Program-made: the position numbers and the translations under genes
NCBI RefSeq assembly: GCF_022170785.1
Contig: NZ_CP081870.1
Span: 1,414,001 to 1,478,000 of the forward strand
DNA: 64,000 nucleotides
From: Rossellomorea marisflavi
GTDB lineage: Bacteria; Bacillota; Bacilli; Bacillales; Bacillaceae_B
Direction: 5' to 3'
Shown: one piece after another, positions 17,083 to 26,602 of the stretch
Layout of the letters: every line of letters starts with the position of its first letter
How positions within the stretch are numbered: position 1 is the first letter of the stretch
The notes under the pieces: generated by a model
Databases searched by the model: none
Seen by the model: only the letters and a program-made list of their open reading frames with translations
Told to the model about the DNA's origin: nothing

Positions 17083-18782
17083 GAGAGTTGACTGAGATCC
17101 TTCGATTGACTGTAAAAAAGAAAAAAGATGTTGTCCTTTCTGCTGTCTTCGGTACGGTGGCCGGTCTTACATCCGTCGGGGTTTTCGCTTTGAGTGGATA
17201 TATGATTTCCCAAGCGGCACTTGAAGTGCCCCTTTATGTTCTGACCATCATGATTGCTTTAATGAAGCTGTTCGGCATCCTGAAGGCAGTGACAAGGTAT
17301 GCAGAGCGCTATTATTCCCACCGGGCGACGTTCACGATCCTTGCCAACTTGAGGGCATCGATCTTTGACCGGTTGGAAACCATTGCGCCGACGATTTTTC
17401 AGCGATACAAAAGCGGTGATCTCCTGGCTCGGATTGTGGGAGATGTAGAGAGCCTTCAAAACTTCTTCTTGAGGGTCTTCTATCCGCCTCTGGTTATGAT
17501 GGTTGTTTTTATCGCCACCATACTTTTTACTCTCTTCTATTCTTTGGCGACTGGAGTATTGCTGATTGTGGGGATGCTGCTCACCGGTTTCTTGATTCCC
17601 TCCCTGGTCAGCCTGAAACAAAGGAAAATTGAATCACGTGTGAGAGAGCGTCGCAGTGAGCTATCGTCCGGTACTACAGAATTCCTGTATGGCTTCAGGG
17701 AACTGAAAATTCATCAGCAATTATCCCATCAAGAAGAGACACTCGGCGGTTCTTCCTCTGCGTATGTGAAAGAGCAGGATCTGGAAAGCCGTCACTCCTT
17801 ATTCAGCCATACCATCAACCTGCTCGTCTCACTGCTGATCACATGGCTGGTATTGGTTCTCGGTGTGTATGCCGTCGGGGAAGGGACCCTAGATGGTGTC
17901 CTCCTTGCCATGCTCGTCATGATTTCACTGACTGTCTTTGATGAAGCAATACCGATGGCGACCCTTCCTTACCATTTAGAAGATTCAAGGAAGGCATCCA
18001 AACGCCTTGGTGAAATTCAAGGTGGAGAGCTTAAGGGCCGAAGGAGTGAAGAGGCTCCCGATCATGCGCCCTCCTTTACGCTGGAAAAGGTGGGGTTCAC
18101 CTTTGAGGGAGGGGGGAGGTCCTCGATCTCTGACGTCGACCTTTATATACCGGAAGGGTCGAAGACGGCTGTCATCGGTGCATCGGGTTCCGGAAAATCA
18201 ACGTTATTCAATCTGCTTCTAACTTTTTATTCACCGGATGAGGGACAGATCCTAATGGATTCCCGTCCCATTGATGCCTTCAAGCGGGAAAGCCTGTGGC
18301 AAAAAGCTGCCGTCATCCTTCAGGAAAACCACTTCTTTCATGGATCAATCAGAGATAATTTGCTGATTGCCGGTGAGTTCGGTGATGAAGAGTTGCAAAG
18401 GGTCCTCTTAAAAGTGAAGCTTCCATTCAGGTTGGAGGACACCGTGACTGAAAAGGGCGGGAACCTGTCAGGAGGAGAGAAGCAGAGGATGGCCATTGCC
18501 CGGGCAATCTTGAAAGGCGGTCCACTTTGGATCCTGGACGAGCCGACTTCTTCCATCGATCCCATGCTTGAAGCCGAACTGATGGACGTTATCCGGAAAG
18601 AGTCGGAGAATAGTACGCTTCTTCTCATCAGTCATCGATTGACCGGGCTTGAAGAAATGGATCAAATTGTAGTGATGGAGGAAGGGGAGATTGTTGAAAT
18701 CGGCAACTATCAGGAGCTGATGGACCTTAAGGGGTATTTCTATCACATGAAGGAAATTGAAAAGAACGTGATTTTCCAATAG
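17079..18782 (+). CDS. cydC: Thiol reductant ABC exporter subunit CydC
   Basis: 567 residues, partner half-transporter of CydD. The membrane domain opens with LTSVGVFALSGYMISQAAL and has the RYAERYYSHRATFTILANLR segment typical of CydC. The ATPase has Walker A GASGSGKST (about residue 366), signature LSGGEKQRMAIARA and LWILDEPTSSIDP. Its ATG overlaps the cydD stop (ATGA). A long bidirectional hairpin ends the operon. Confidence 0.9.
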   Translation: MRELTEILRLTVKKKKDVVLSAVFGTVAGLTSVGVFALSGYMISQAALEVPLYVLTIMIALMKLFGILKAVTRYAERYYSHRATFTILANLRASIFDRLETIAPTIFQRYKSGDLLARIVGDVESLQNFFLRVFYPPLVMMVVFIATILFTLFYSLATGVLLIVGMLLTGFLIPSLVSLKQRKIESRVRERRSELSSGTTEFLYGFRELKIHQQLSHQEETLGGSSSAYVKEQDLESRHSLFSHTINLLVSLLITWLVLVLGVYAVGEGTLDGVLLAMLVMISLTVFDEAIPMATLPYHLEDSRKASKRLGEIQGGELKGRRSEEAPDHAPSFTLEKVGFTFEGGGRSSISDVDLYIPEGSKTAVIGASGSGKSTLFNLLLTFYSPDEGQILMDSRPIDAFKRESLWQKAAVILQENHFFHGSIRDNLLIAGEFGDEELQRVLLKVKLPFRLEDTVTEKGGNLSGGEKQRMAIARAILKGGPLWILDEPTSSIDPMLEAELMDVIRKESENSTLLLISHRLTGLEEMDQIVVMEEGEIVEIGNYQELMDLKGYFYHMKEIEKNVIFQ

Positions 18783-18801
18783 AAGCAATGGCGAAAGAAA
18801 G

Positions 18802-18859
18802 AAAAAATCCGAACGATCACTCGATTTCCATGGAGGAATCGCGATCGTTCGGATTTTTT
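18802..18859. terminator. Bidirectional intrinsic terminator
   Basis: 17-bp perfect outer arms, AAAAAATCCGAACGATC and GATCGTTCGGATTTTTT, with an inner CGATT-TCCATGGA-GGAATCG dyad. It serves cydDC and the convergent nitroreductase gene. The outer sequence recalls the dispersed AAAACCCGAA hairpins but lacks their flanks. Confidence 0.88.
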
Positions 18860-18883
18860 ATGGTACGGTTTGAGCCTATATGA

Positions 18884-19495
18884 TCACTCAGCCCACTGAA
18901 TCAAATTCATAGGCTCAAGACGATCAGATTTTCTCGCTTCTTGGAGAGGCTTGCCGACAGTGATCAGCATGATCGGAATGTATCGTTGTGATACATTGAA
19001 TTCTTTTGCAAGGGCTGCAGGATCGAATCCACCAATCGGACATGTATCCCAGCCTTTTGCCTTTGCCGTCAGCATTAGCTGCATCGCAGCAAGGGATGCA
19101 TTACTGAACGCGGCATCACGTGCGTACCCGGGACGAGTATAGGCACCGTCAATCTGCCCTTTTAAAACGTCTTTGATTTCTTGTGTCATTTCACCTTTGG
19201 CAACAGACGGATCGAATACTGGATCTACATTGCGGTTGGCTTCCAAGTCACCAAGGACAGCGATGACGGCAGAAGCATCAAGAACCTGTTGCTGGTTGAA
19301 TGCAATCGGAAGAAGTCTCTTTTGGACCTCTTTGGAGTCGAAGACAAGGAAATTCCAGTGCTGCAGATTCCATGCAGATGGAGCCTTTCCTGTTGTTTCT
19401 ACTAGGTGAAGAAGTTCTTCACGAGGAATTTCTACTGTCGGGTCATATACTTTAACTGACCGTCGCTCTTCAATAATCTGAAAGAATGAGTCCAT
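18884..19495 (-). CDS. Nitroreductase-family protein (MhqN/YodC-like)
   Basis: 203 residues, FMN-dependent NAD(P)H oxidoreductase fold. FFQIIEERRSVKVYDPTVEIPREEL at the N-terminus holds the FMN-phosphate Arg pair, APSAWNLQHWNFLVFD (about residues 38-53) is the second FMN block, and AKGWDTCPIGGFDP (about residues 146-159) is the C-terminal signature. The order and wording of these blocks resemble B. subtilis MhqN and YodC, enzymes induced by quinones and thiol stress. The physiological substrate is not determined. AGGAGG precedes the ATG at 19495. Confidence 0.87.
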   Translation of the reverse strand: MDSFFQIIEERRSVKVYDPTVEIPREELLHLVETTGKAPSAWNLQHWNFLVFDSKEVQKRLLPIAFNQQQVLDASAVIAVLGDLEANRNVDPVFDPSVAKGEMTQEIKDVLKGQIDGAYTRPGYARDAAFSNASLAAMQLMLTAKAKGWDTCPIGGFDPAALAKEFNVSQRYIPIMLITVGKPLQEARKSDRLEPMNLIQWAE

Positions 19496-19752
19496 GTTTA
19501 TCCTCCTTGATGTAAATCATCTATAGTATGATAGAAAGCAATACTGCTACTATATCGAACAAACGCTCAGCTAGTCAAGATAAGGACTGCTACAAGGATT
19601 TTCAAGAAGATGTCGGCCCAATGTTCTTACGTTCCTCCTTATCTAGCGCGAAGTATGAGCAGCAAATGATGATAACGCATAAGAGTGGAAAATACAGGAT
19701 TCCAAGCATGCAATCAGCTCCTTTTGAGTGGCGATGAATTCAATGTATGTGA

Positions 19753-19766
19753 TGAAACGCGTTTCA
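19753..19766. promoter_or_regulatory. Candidate operator of the CcpB-like regulator
   Basis: Perfect 14-bp palindrome TGAAACGCGTTTCA, 36 bases before the TTG start. It has the outer half-sites of a catabolite-responsive element but GC instead of CG at the centre. The rest of the 307-bp gap 19496-19802 shows no supported gene. Confidence 0.45.
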
Positions 19767-19802
19767 GAGCAAGTGTTTATTTTCATGAAAGGGTGAAAAC
19801 CT

Positions 19803-20756
19803 TTGACCAATATTCGCAAAGTGGCCGAGACTGCCGGCGTATCTGTATCTACCGTATCACGCGTGCTGAATGGGCATCCGTATGTAAGGGAAGACAAACG
19901 CCGAATCGTCCTTGAAACCATCAAAGCACTCAACTATACACAAAACGCCAATGCGGTCCATCTTTCAAGGGGGAAGACGAACAGCGTCGGCGTCGTCCTT
20001 CCGTATCTGAATCTTCCATATTACGGAGAGATCCTTCAGGGTATTGCTGAAGAAGCCCTCAAAGCCGGCTATCATCTGCGCCTCTATCAGACGAATTATG
20101 ATTCGCCTGCCGAACTTGATGCGTTTGAGGCACTGCGGATGAAGGAAGTCGACGGTTTGATCGTTGCATCAAGGACGAATGGCCTTGAAGAATTAAAGGA
20201 CTTCATGGGGGGAGATCGTCCGATTGTCCTTTGTGAAAATCTCGAATCGGATTCCCTCCGAAGCGTATATATCGATCACTATCAGGCGATGGGCAGGGCC
20301 CTGTCCTATCTTCAGGGAAAAGGCTACCGAAAGATCGGTCTATGCATCCACCGTTTAAGTGGTAAGAATAGCGAAGACAGGATGCGTGCCTTCCGGGAGT
20401 ACCGGGGAATCGAGATAAGGAATGAATGGATCTTTACGGGTTGCTATCACATGGAGGATGGCTGCAGGGCCTTGGGGGAATGGATGAATCTCAAGGAGCG
20501 TCCGGAGACCCTCGTGGTCACGAGCGATCAAGTGGCGGCCGGTCTTCTCAGTGAGGCAGGGAGAAGGGGTGTGAGCATCCCTGGAGATCTCGCTCTCCTT
20601 TCATTTGATAATCATCCAATCAGCGAGCTGATGGGGATTACCTCGATTGAAGTTCCTTCCCGATCCCTCGGGAGAGAGGCGTTCCGGATGTTTCTGGAGG
20701 AAGGAAGGCAGCGGTCCGTTTTACAAACGACTCTCTTTGAACGTGACACGGTTTAA
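19803..20756 (+). CDS. LacI-family regulator, CcpB-like
   Basis: 317 residues. The LacI helix-turn-helix and hinge are NIRKVAETAGVSVSTVSRVLNGHPYVREDKRRIV (residues 3-36), followed by a periplasmic-binding-protein-like sensor domain: GVVLPYLNLPYYGEILQGI, VDGLIVASR, ALLSFDNHPISELMGITSIEVPS. The N-terminus and domain lengths resemble B. subtilis CcpB. Translation probably starts at the TTG, with AAAGGGTG 8 bases upstream; no ATG fits the conserved N-terminus. No sugar genes lie nearby, so the effector and targets are unknown. A palindrome just upstream may be its own operator. Confidence 0.85.
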   Translation: MTNIRKVAETAGVSVSTVSRVLNGHPYVREDKRRIVLETIKALNYTQNANAVHLSRGKTNSVGVVLPYLNLPYYGEILQGIAEEALKAGYHLRLYQTNYDSPAELDAFEALRMKEVDGLIVASRTNGLEELKDFMGGDRPIVLCENLESDSLRSVYIDHYQAMGRALSYLQGKGYRKIGLCIHRLSGKNSEDRMRAFREYRGIEIRNEWIFTGCYHMEDGCRALGEWMNLKERPETLVVTSDQVAAGLLSEAGRRGVSIPGDLALLSFDNHPISELMGITSIEVPSRSLGREAFRMFLEEGRQRSVLQTTLFERDTV

Positions 20757-20822
20757 AAGGAATGTGACCATAACCTATCTGATGCCATATGTTATAGATA
20801 GGACGCAAGAGGGGGGATGAAC

Positions 20823-21020
20823 ATGATACGGGTGGTTAAACTGCTTATGGAGCTCGTGATGGTAGCTGTAGGTGTTGGGCTTGTGATGACCATGCTTTCA
20901 ACGGAAAGGACCCGGACGCAAGCTCCGAAGGCAGGAAGGGAAGCAACCCGATTTCCTGTTACACGGTTTGGAATGAAAGTGTGGATGAGAAAATCGCATG
21001 AATCAAGCATGGAACGTTAA
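20823..21020 (+). CDS. Small single-pass membrane protein, unknown
   Basis: 65 residues: MIRVVKLLMELVMVAVGVGLVMTML is one hydrophobic helix, followed by a basic, Arg/Lys-rich tail (RTRTQAPKAGREATRFPVTR). The ribosome site AAGAGGGGGG lies 6 bases before ATG 20823, and a terminator follows directly, which supports a real gene. The family was not recognised. Confidence 0.55.
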   Translation: MIRVVKLLMELVMVAVGVGLVMTMLSTERTRTQAPKAGREATRFPVTRFGMKVWMRKSHESSMER

Positions 21021-21046
21021 ATCCTACTTTATCGGTAGGATTTTCT
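21019..21046 (+). terminator. Intrinsic terminator
   Basis: AATCCTAC-N7-GTAGGATT followed by TTCTG; begins within the stop codon of the small membrane protein gene. The T-run is short. Confidence 0.6.
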
Positions 21047-21086
21047 GTGTTACATTGAAGCTAATCGAAAAATTGAGGTGAAGGAA

Positions 21087-22010
21087 ATGGGAAAGATACA
21101 TATCATTCATGAAAATAGCGAATGGACAGATCATTTGATTAAGAGGATGGACGAGCTTGGATTGGACTATGAAGAGTGGTTCTTAGATAAGGGAATGGTT
21201 GATTTGACTACAGCCCCACCTGAAGGGATCTTCTATAATCGGATCAGCGCTTCTTCCCACACGCGTGATCACCGCTATGCACCGGAGCTGACGGAAAGTG
21301 TGCTTGCGTGGCTCGAGCTTCACGGACGGAAGGTGTTGAATGGAACCAGGGCCATCCGCCTTGAAGTCAGCAAGGTCAATCAGTACACCGCTTTGAAGAA
21401 AGCAGGGATTGCCGTGCCGGCTACCATTGCGGCGGTAGGTAAAGAGGCCATCGTGGATGCTGCCCACCGTCTGGGTGCTCCTTCATTCATTACGAAGCAT
21501 AACAGGGCAGGAAAGGGCCTTGGAGTTCAGTTATTCCACTCCATAGAAGCATTGGAGAGCTATGTGAACAGTGAAGAGTTCGATGAGCCACTGGACGGGA
21601 TCACGCTCATCCAGGAATATATCAAGTCCCCGGATTCCAGCATCACACGCTGCGAATTCATTGGGGGAGAATTCATCTATGCAGTGAGGGTCGATACGTC
21701 CGAAGGCTTCGAGTTATGTCCGGCCGATGCGTGCCGCATCGAGGATCTTGCATGCCCAGTTGGGGAGAGGCCAAAGTTTGAAATAATCAAGGACTTTGAT
21801 GAAGACATCATTGACGCATATAAGACTTTCTTGAAAGAGAATGAAATTGCCATCGCCGGTATTGAATTCATCCGTGATGGAGAAGGGAATTTATATACGT
21901 ATGATGTGAACACCAATACGAACTATAACCGTGATGCAGAAGAGAAGGAAGGGGTGTTCGGGATGCTCGAACTTGCCTCATACCTTGGTAGGGAGCTTCA
22001 CCAATCATAA
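21087..22010 (+). CDS. ATP-grasp protein, RimK-like ligase
   Basis: About 307 residues with an ATP-grasp fold resembling alpha-L-glutamate ligases (RimK, PF08443). The N-terminal domain ends at KVLNGTRAIRLEVSKVNQYTALKKAGIAVPAT (about residues 90-120), the usual entry to the ATP-binding domain. FITKHNRAGKGLGVQLF (about 136-152) is the phosphate-binding loop, ITLIQEYI the hinge, and AGIEFIRDGEGNLYTYDVNTNTNYN (about 257-280) supplies the metal-binding Glu and Asn residues. A peptide or amino-acid ligase reaction is expected; the substrate is unknown. The start at ATG 21087 has GAGGTG 8 bases upstream. Confidence 0.8.
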   Translation: MGKIHIIHENSEWTDHLIKRMDELGLDYEEWFLDKGMVDLTTAPPEGIFYNRISASSHTRDHRYAPELTESVLAWLELHGRKVLNGTRAIRLEVSKVNQYTALKKAGIAVPATIAAVGKEAIVDAAHRLGAPSFITKHNRAGKGLGVQLFHSIEALESYVNSEEFDEPLDGITLIQEYIKSPDSSITRCEFIGGEFIYAVRVDTSEGFELCPADACRIEDLACPVGERPKFEIIKDFDEDIIDAYKTFLKENEIAIAGIEFIRDGEGNLYTYDVNTNTNYNRDAEEKEGVFGMLELASYLGRELHQS

Positions 22011-22123
22011 GGGATCCATTTTTTTGATAGGGTCATATGATTCCATAATAGAGTAACCATGATGATGTGGTTGTGGTAAAATTCTCATATACGATACCAT
22101 TTGAAAGGGAACAAGAGATTCAT

Positions 22124-23371
22124 ATGATTATCTTCAATCAAGACGTGGTCAATAATTTTTTCTATATCCTTCTCAGCATCTTCCTCGTCTTTTTTCTTGT
22201 AGAGAAGCGATTCATCCGAGGAATCTGTACGAAGATGATCACGTTCCTATCATTGAGCGGTGCGATGATCCTTTGCATGCTGTCACCGATCTATATGAAA
22301 CCTTACTGCATACATGACCTCAGGATGATCCCATTCGTCCTCGGGATCATGTATGCCGGGCCATACATGGGCCCTGCCCTTTTTCTCTCCCTCCTGGCAG
22401 GGAGAACATTCATTTACCAGTGGAGCTGGACATCGTTTGTCATCTATGGAGTGATTTATATCCTGACCGTTGCAGCGTTGAAGCTTTTCCGTTTTGATGC
22501 AATGAAAAGCCGGAAACGGATCTTTTTTTCTGTATGCCTGTTCACGATCCATTCCATCGCTGCAGCTTCCATTGCCACGGTGATGACGGAATTCAGGGTG
22601 GACGGGTCTTACATCTTGAACTTTATCCTGTTGCCTTCAGTCGGGATGCTCTTTTTTACATACATTTGTGAGATCCTGGTCAAGCAGGTACAGGTGAAGC
22701 ATACCCTCATGAAGATTGAAAAGATGGAAGTCCTTTCTCAGCTTGCCGCCAGCATTTCACATGAGGTGAAAAATCCCCTGACCGTCATTAAAGGGTTTCT
22801 CCGCCTTTTGCATCAGGAGCATCTGTCATCTGAGAAGAAGCTGGAATATTTAAGCATTGCTTCATCCGAACTGAACCGTGCGGAAGATATTATCAATGAT
22901 TACCTTACCTTTGCCAAACCTTACCCCGAAGTCATCGAAGAGATCCCCGTCGGTGCCCATCTGCAGAAGCTGATGGAAATCATCGGACCCATGAGCCACC
23001 AGCATTCGGTTAAGATCGAGGCAGGGATAGAAGAAGCGGTGATTAAGGGGAATGCACGGACCTTTCAGCAGGCTTTCCTTAATTTCATGAAAAATGCCGT
23101 GGAGGCCATGCCGAAGGGGGGAACCCTGACAATCAGGACGGTGAGGGAGAGGGGACATGTATGCATTAGCATCTCTGATACAGGGGTGGGCATGACAAAG
23201 TCTCAGAAGCGGAGACTGGGTGAGCCCTACTTTTCCACAAAAGAGTCAGGCACCGGACTCGGTCTCCTCATTTCCTATCGGATCATTGAAGCCATGAATG
23301 GGAAGATCAGTGTCACAAGTTCGGTTGGACAAGGTACAGAATTCAGGATCACGTTTCCGACAGCAGACTAA
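22124..23371 (+). CDS. KinB-like membrane sensor histidine kinase
   Basis: About 415 residues. The first ~195 residues carry six hydrophobic segments (LytS-like 5TM type with MIPFVLGIMYAGPYMGPALFLSLL). The HisKA phospho-acceptor helix is AASISHEVKNPLTVIKGFLRLL (His near residue 216), and the HATPase has the N box NFMKNAVEAM, G1 DTGVGM and G2 GTGLGL. Domain order, length and H-box resemble B. subtilis KinB, which feeds the sporulation phosphorelay through Spo0F. There is no partner response regulator gene, as expected for a phosphorelay kinase. A KinB-type role fits but is inferred. ATG 22124 begins the first membrane segment. Confidence 0.8.
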   Translation: MIIFNQDVVNNFFYILLSIFLVFFLVEKRFIRGICTKMITFLSLSGAMILCMLSPIYMKPYCIHDLRMIPFVLGIMYAGPYMGPALFLSLLAGRTFIYQWSWTSFVIYGVIYILTVAALKLFRFDAMKSRKRIFFSVCLFTIHSIAAASIATVMTEFRVDGSYILNFILLPSVGMLFFTYICEILVKQVQVKHTLMKIEKMEVLSQLAASISHEVKNPLTVIKGFLRLLHQEHLSSEKKLEYLSIASSELNRAEDIINDYLTFAKPYPEVIEEIPVGAHLQKLMEIIGPMSHQHSVKIEAGIEEAVIKGNARTFQQAFLNFMKNAVEAMPKGGTLTIRTVRERGHVCISISDTGVGMTKSQKRRLGEPYFSTKESGTGLGLLISYRIIEAMNGKISVTSSVGQGTEFRITFPTAD

Positions 23372-23396
23372 AAAAACGCCATCAGGCGTTTTTTTG
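23371..23396. terminator. Bidirectional intrinsic terminator
   Basis: AAAAAACGCC-ATCA-GGCGTTTTTTT between convergent genes. Confidence 0.9.
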
Positions 23397-23400
23397 TCTA

Positions 23401-24024
23401 TCAGCCCCGTATGTTCAGGATGGGGCGAAGCTCTTGAATCTCACGAATGACGTAATCCGCTTGACTGTCGGATGACGGCTTGTCAGTAAACAGACAGGCA
23501 TCGATCCCGGCGTTCTTTCCTGCCATGATATCAAGGTCACGGTCGCCGATCATGATTGCTTTTTCAGCAGCGATGTCATGCTTGGATAAAAGGTGAAGGA
23601 TGGCATCAGGACTTGGCTTTCGGTCAAATCCATGTTCTTCGGTGATGAAATCTGTAAAGAATTCAGCCAAACCGAATGTCTCAAGCATGGCGACAGCCGA
23701 TTCCCCGCGATGAGTATAAAGGTAGTTATGTCTTCCGGTTTTCTGGATCTGCCCGCATAGATCGGCGATCCCTTCGAATGGTTTCGCATCACGCTCCCTT
23801 GATTTACGTTCCGCATGATAGTCATTCAGGAAGGCTTCATCAAACCTGTGTAGCCCCTGATAATGCTGGATGGCCGTAGACATGGAGATGCGCATGAGAT
23901 CCATGATCTCTTCAAGCGGCTCGCTGATCCCGTTTTTCTCTAAGGTGACCCTGAATGAATCGGCCATGACCGGATATGTATCGAATAAGGTGCCGTCAAA
24001 ATCCCACATGATATGTTGATACAT
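23401..24024 (-). CDS. HAD-superfamily phosphatase
   Basis: 207 residues, HAD subfamily IA with a helical cap. Motif I is DFDGTLFDT (about residues 8-16), motif II lies in LYTHRGESA, and motifs III-IV are RKPSPDAIL and MIGDRDLDIMAGKNAG (about residues 163-178). The phosphoglycolate phosphatase/PgmB-like layout predicts a small phosphorylated metabolite as substrate, identity unknown. ATG 24024 is chosen because GGAGGAGGG is 8 bases upstream. It is a single gene converging on the KinB-like kinase. Confidence 0.85.
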   Translation of the reverse strand: MYQHIMWDFDGTLFDTYPVMADSFRVTLEKNGISEPLEEIMDLMRISMSTAIQHYQGLHRFDEAFLNDYHAERKSRERDAKPFEGIADLCGQIQKTGRHNYLYTHRGESAVAMLETFGLAEFFTDFITEEHGFDRKPSPDAILHLLSKHDIAAEKAIMIGDRDLDIMAGKNAGIDACLFTDKPSSDSQADYVIREIQELRPILNIRG

Positions 24025-24136
24025 CTGTTTTCCCTCCTCCGCAATATGCGTTGATTCCAGCGTATCACAGTGCATCCCAGTGCATCCCTTTCTTCCATAA
24101 AATAGGTCACTCTCAGGCGTGGAGTGAAAATAAGTA

Positions 24137-24165
24137 TTGTGCCGGAATGAATGTTCTGATAATAT
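24137..24165 (+). promoter_or_regulatory. Likely SigA promoter of helD
   Basis: TTGTGC and TAATAT at 17-base spacing, about 110 bases before the helD ATG. The untranslated leader between them shows no known riboswitch. Confidence 0.5.
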
Positions 24166-24276
24166 ATACTTCTGCTCCCAACGCCCTACATATATTTCCA
24201 GTGTCGGTATGCAGAGAGTCGTTACCTCTGCAGCACCATTTCTCCATTGCGGATCATAATTTGGAAGGAGATCGCC

Positions 24277-26535
24277 ATGACAAAGGAAAAACCACTTCAT
24301 CCCGATTTTACAATCGAACAAGAACGACTCGACTTCACTAGAAGGTACATTGACGTAGTCATCGAGACCTCACAAACAAGCAAAGAACAGTATAAAGAGA
24401 ATATGGAAAAAGCCTTCGGTGACATTGACTGGGGTGAATCCAGTGCGGCTTACATCGACCTACTTACGAATGCAAGCTTCTTTGAAATGTCCAAGGAGGA
24501 GCTCGATTCCCTTGAGAAGGCCAGAAGCAAACCTTATTTTGCCCGGATTGATTTCCGCCATGACCGCGCCCTTGAGTTGGAAAAGCACTATATCGGTAAA
24601 ACCTCACTGTACCAAAGAGATAATCAGGAACAGATCATTGTGGACTGGAGATCCCCGATTGCAAACCTCTACTATGAGGGCAGGATCGGTGACGTTTCCT
24701 ACGAAGCAGAAGGAGAAACATACAGTGGCGATCTTTCACTGAAGCGACAGTACATGATTGAGGAAGGCAAGCTCGAAGAAGTCCGCGACATCGACCTGAC
24801 GACAACGGATGAACTGCTCCAGGACTCTCTTGCCAAAAGCTCAAGCAACCGGCTCACTGAAATCATTTCCACCATCCAGGAGGAACAGAACCGGATCATC
24901 CGTGCCGATCTCAATAAACCCATCATCGTGCAGGGGGCGGCTGGAAGCGGCAAGACGACGATCGCCCTCCACCGGATTTCATACTTCCTCTACAACTATA
25001 AACAATTCTTCGATCCATCCCAGCTTATGATCCTTGCACCAAGCAATCTGTTCATCGATTACATTTCAGAAGTCCTTCCTGATCTAGGGGTGGAGAATGT
25101 AAGGCAGACGACGTTCACCGACTATGTACAGACGTGTCTTGAGCGGGAGTTGAAACTCGCACCGGATGATAAACTAATACGGTTCATCGAATCGGATTCT
25201 CCCGGCAAGGAGGACCTTGCGTGGATCTCCGGATTCAAGGGCTCGAGGACGTTCAGGAAGATCCTTGAACAGTACGTGGAGGAAATCGAAGAGAGATTCT
25301 ATACGTCCAAGGATTTCTATGTGGATAAATACAAGCTGTTCACGGCGAAGCGTTTCACCCATCTATTCAAAGAGGAGTATACGTATCTGCCGATCTATCG
25401 ACGGATTACGAAACTCAAGTCCCTTCTTCAGAATGTTGTCAGGTCGAACAAGGCCGAGATGATCACAAAAGTGGAGGACTTCTTCGACGCCCGCATTGAA
25501 GCGGCTTTATCCAGAAGGAGCGAGAATCGGAAGGCTTATGTCACAAAAGCCCTCGATATGAAGCTTGAACGTCTTGAAGAACTGAAAAAAGCCATCAGAA
25601 CAAGCGTCACAAGCTATATGAAGCAATTCGAGCGAAAGCAGCTGGATCACTATTTCAAGGAATTATTTTCAGATCCCGGGCGCTTGGTATCCTATTCAGG
25701 CGGTGAGCTTTCCCATGAGAGGGCCGAACGATTATGTGCCTATTCGTTAAAGCTGGCCAATAAGAAATATTACGAGTCAGAAGATCTGGCCATCCTTTTG
25801 TTCCTGCAAACCCACCTGTATGGCATTGATAAATATGTGAAAGCGAAAAATATCGTCATCGATGAAGCCCAGGATTATAGCTATCTGCAGCTCTATGCGC
25901 TGAAAAAAGCCCTTGGAACCGATATGTTCACCCTTGTAGGGGACCTCGCACAGGGGATCCATTCGTATAGGGGGCTTCAATCCTGGGAGCCGGTCTACCG
26001 GGAAATCTTTCCCCGGGCAACGTACACAGAACTTCAGAAAAGCTATCGGACTACAGTGGAAATCATGGAAGAAGCCAATAGGCTGCTCACACTTCTCCCG
26101 TACGAATTCCCAAAGGTGAATCCCGTCGTTCGCCACGGAGAAGCTCCAGTAAGAAAGGTTGTAGCTTCAAAGGAAGAAATTGGCGATGAAGTGGGAAGAC
26201 TTGTCGCTTCCGGAAAAGCACAGGGATTTCAAACGTTTGCTGTGATCTGTAAGAGTATGAAGGACTGCCAAGCGGTCGCTTCTATCTTGGAGGAGCGGAC
26301 GGACTTGGTGGTGAAGCTTTTGGAAGAACAGGAATCAATCCCGAAAGACCGGGTCGTTGTCGTTCCTTCCTATCTCTCAAAGGGACTGGAATTCGATGCT
26401 GTGATACTTGTCTCCATTGAAGAAAGCTATGACCCTTCCAATGAACTGGATATCAAGCTGCAGTATGTGGGCATGACCCGTCCACTTCACCAACTGTCCT
26501 TTCTGAGTACATCATCCGAGAATTTCATAGGATGA
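24277..26535 (+). CDS. helD: RNA polymerase recycling motor HelD (UvrD-like)
   Basis: 752 residues, superfamily 1 helicase-type ATPase. In Bacillus HelD binds stalled RNA polymerase and pries it off nucleic acids using ATP. The N-terminal ~200 residues, with a coiled-coil arm that enters the secondary channel, precede Walker A GAAGSGKTTIALHR (about residue 220). Later motifs include VIDEAQDYSYLQLYAL (motif II, near 528), GDLAQGIHSYRG (motif III), LQKSYRT (motif IV) and LSKGLEFDAV and YVGMTRP near the C-terminus. ATG 24277 follows GGAAGGAG. In B. subtilis this gene is yvgS, near yvgN, as here. Confidence 0.92.
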   Translation: MTKEKPLHPDFTIEQERLDFTRRYIDVVIETSQTSKEQYKENMEKAFGDIDWGESSAAYIDLLTNASFFEMSKEELDSLEKARSKPYFARIDFRHDRALELEKHYIGKTSLYQRDNQEQIIVDWRSPIANLYYEGRIGDVSYEAEGETYSGDLSLKRQYMIEEGKLEEVRDIDLTTTDELLQDSLAKSSSNRLTEIISTIQEEQNRIIRADLNKPIIVQGAAGSGKTTIALHRISYFLYNYKQFFDPSQLMILAPSNLFIDYISEVLPDLGVENVRQTTFTDYVQTCLERELKLAPDDKLIRFIESDSPGKEDLAWISGFKGSRTFRKILEQYVEEIEERFYTSKDFYVDKYKLFTAKRFTHLFKEEYTYLPIYRRITKLKSLLQNVVRSNKAEMITKVEDFFDARIEAALSRRSENRKAYVTKALDMKLERLEELKKAIRTSVTSYMKQFERKQLDHYFKELFSDPGRLVSYSGGELSHERAERLCAYSLKLANKKYYESEDLAILLFLQTHLYGIDKYVKAKNIVIDEAQDYSYLQLYALKKALGTDMFTLVGDLAQGIHSYRGLQSWEPVYREIFPRATYTELQKSYRTTVEIMEEANRLLTLLPYEFPKVNPVVRHGEAPVRKVVASKEEIGDEVGRLVASGKAQGFQTFAVICKSMKDCQAVASILEERTDLVVKLLEEQESIPKDRVVVVPSYLSKGLEFDAVILVSIEESYDPSNELDIKLQYVGMTRPLHQLSFLSTSSENFIG

Positions 26536-26602
26536 CTGACAAGTCGAAATATTCGCTTTCCGAAATAGAGATTTTGTACAATGGAATCAGGAGGGATCAC
26601 TC

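Noticed and set aside
19528-19737. 69-codon frame in the gap before the CcpB-like regulator
   Set aside because: No ribosome site, no recognisable family, and an equally long frame lies on the other strand.
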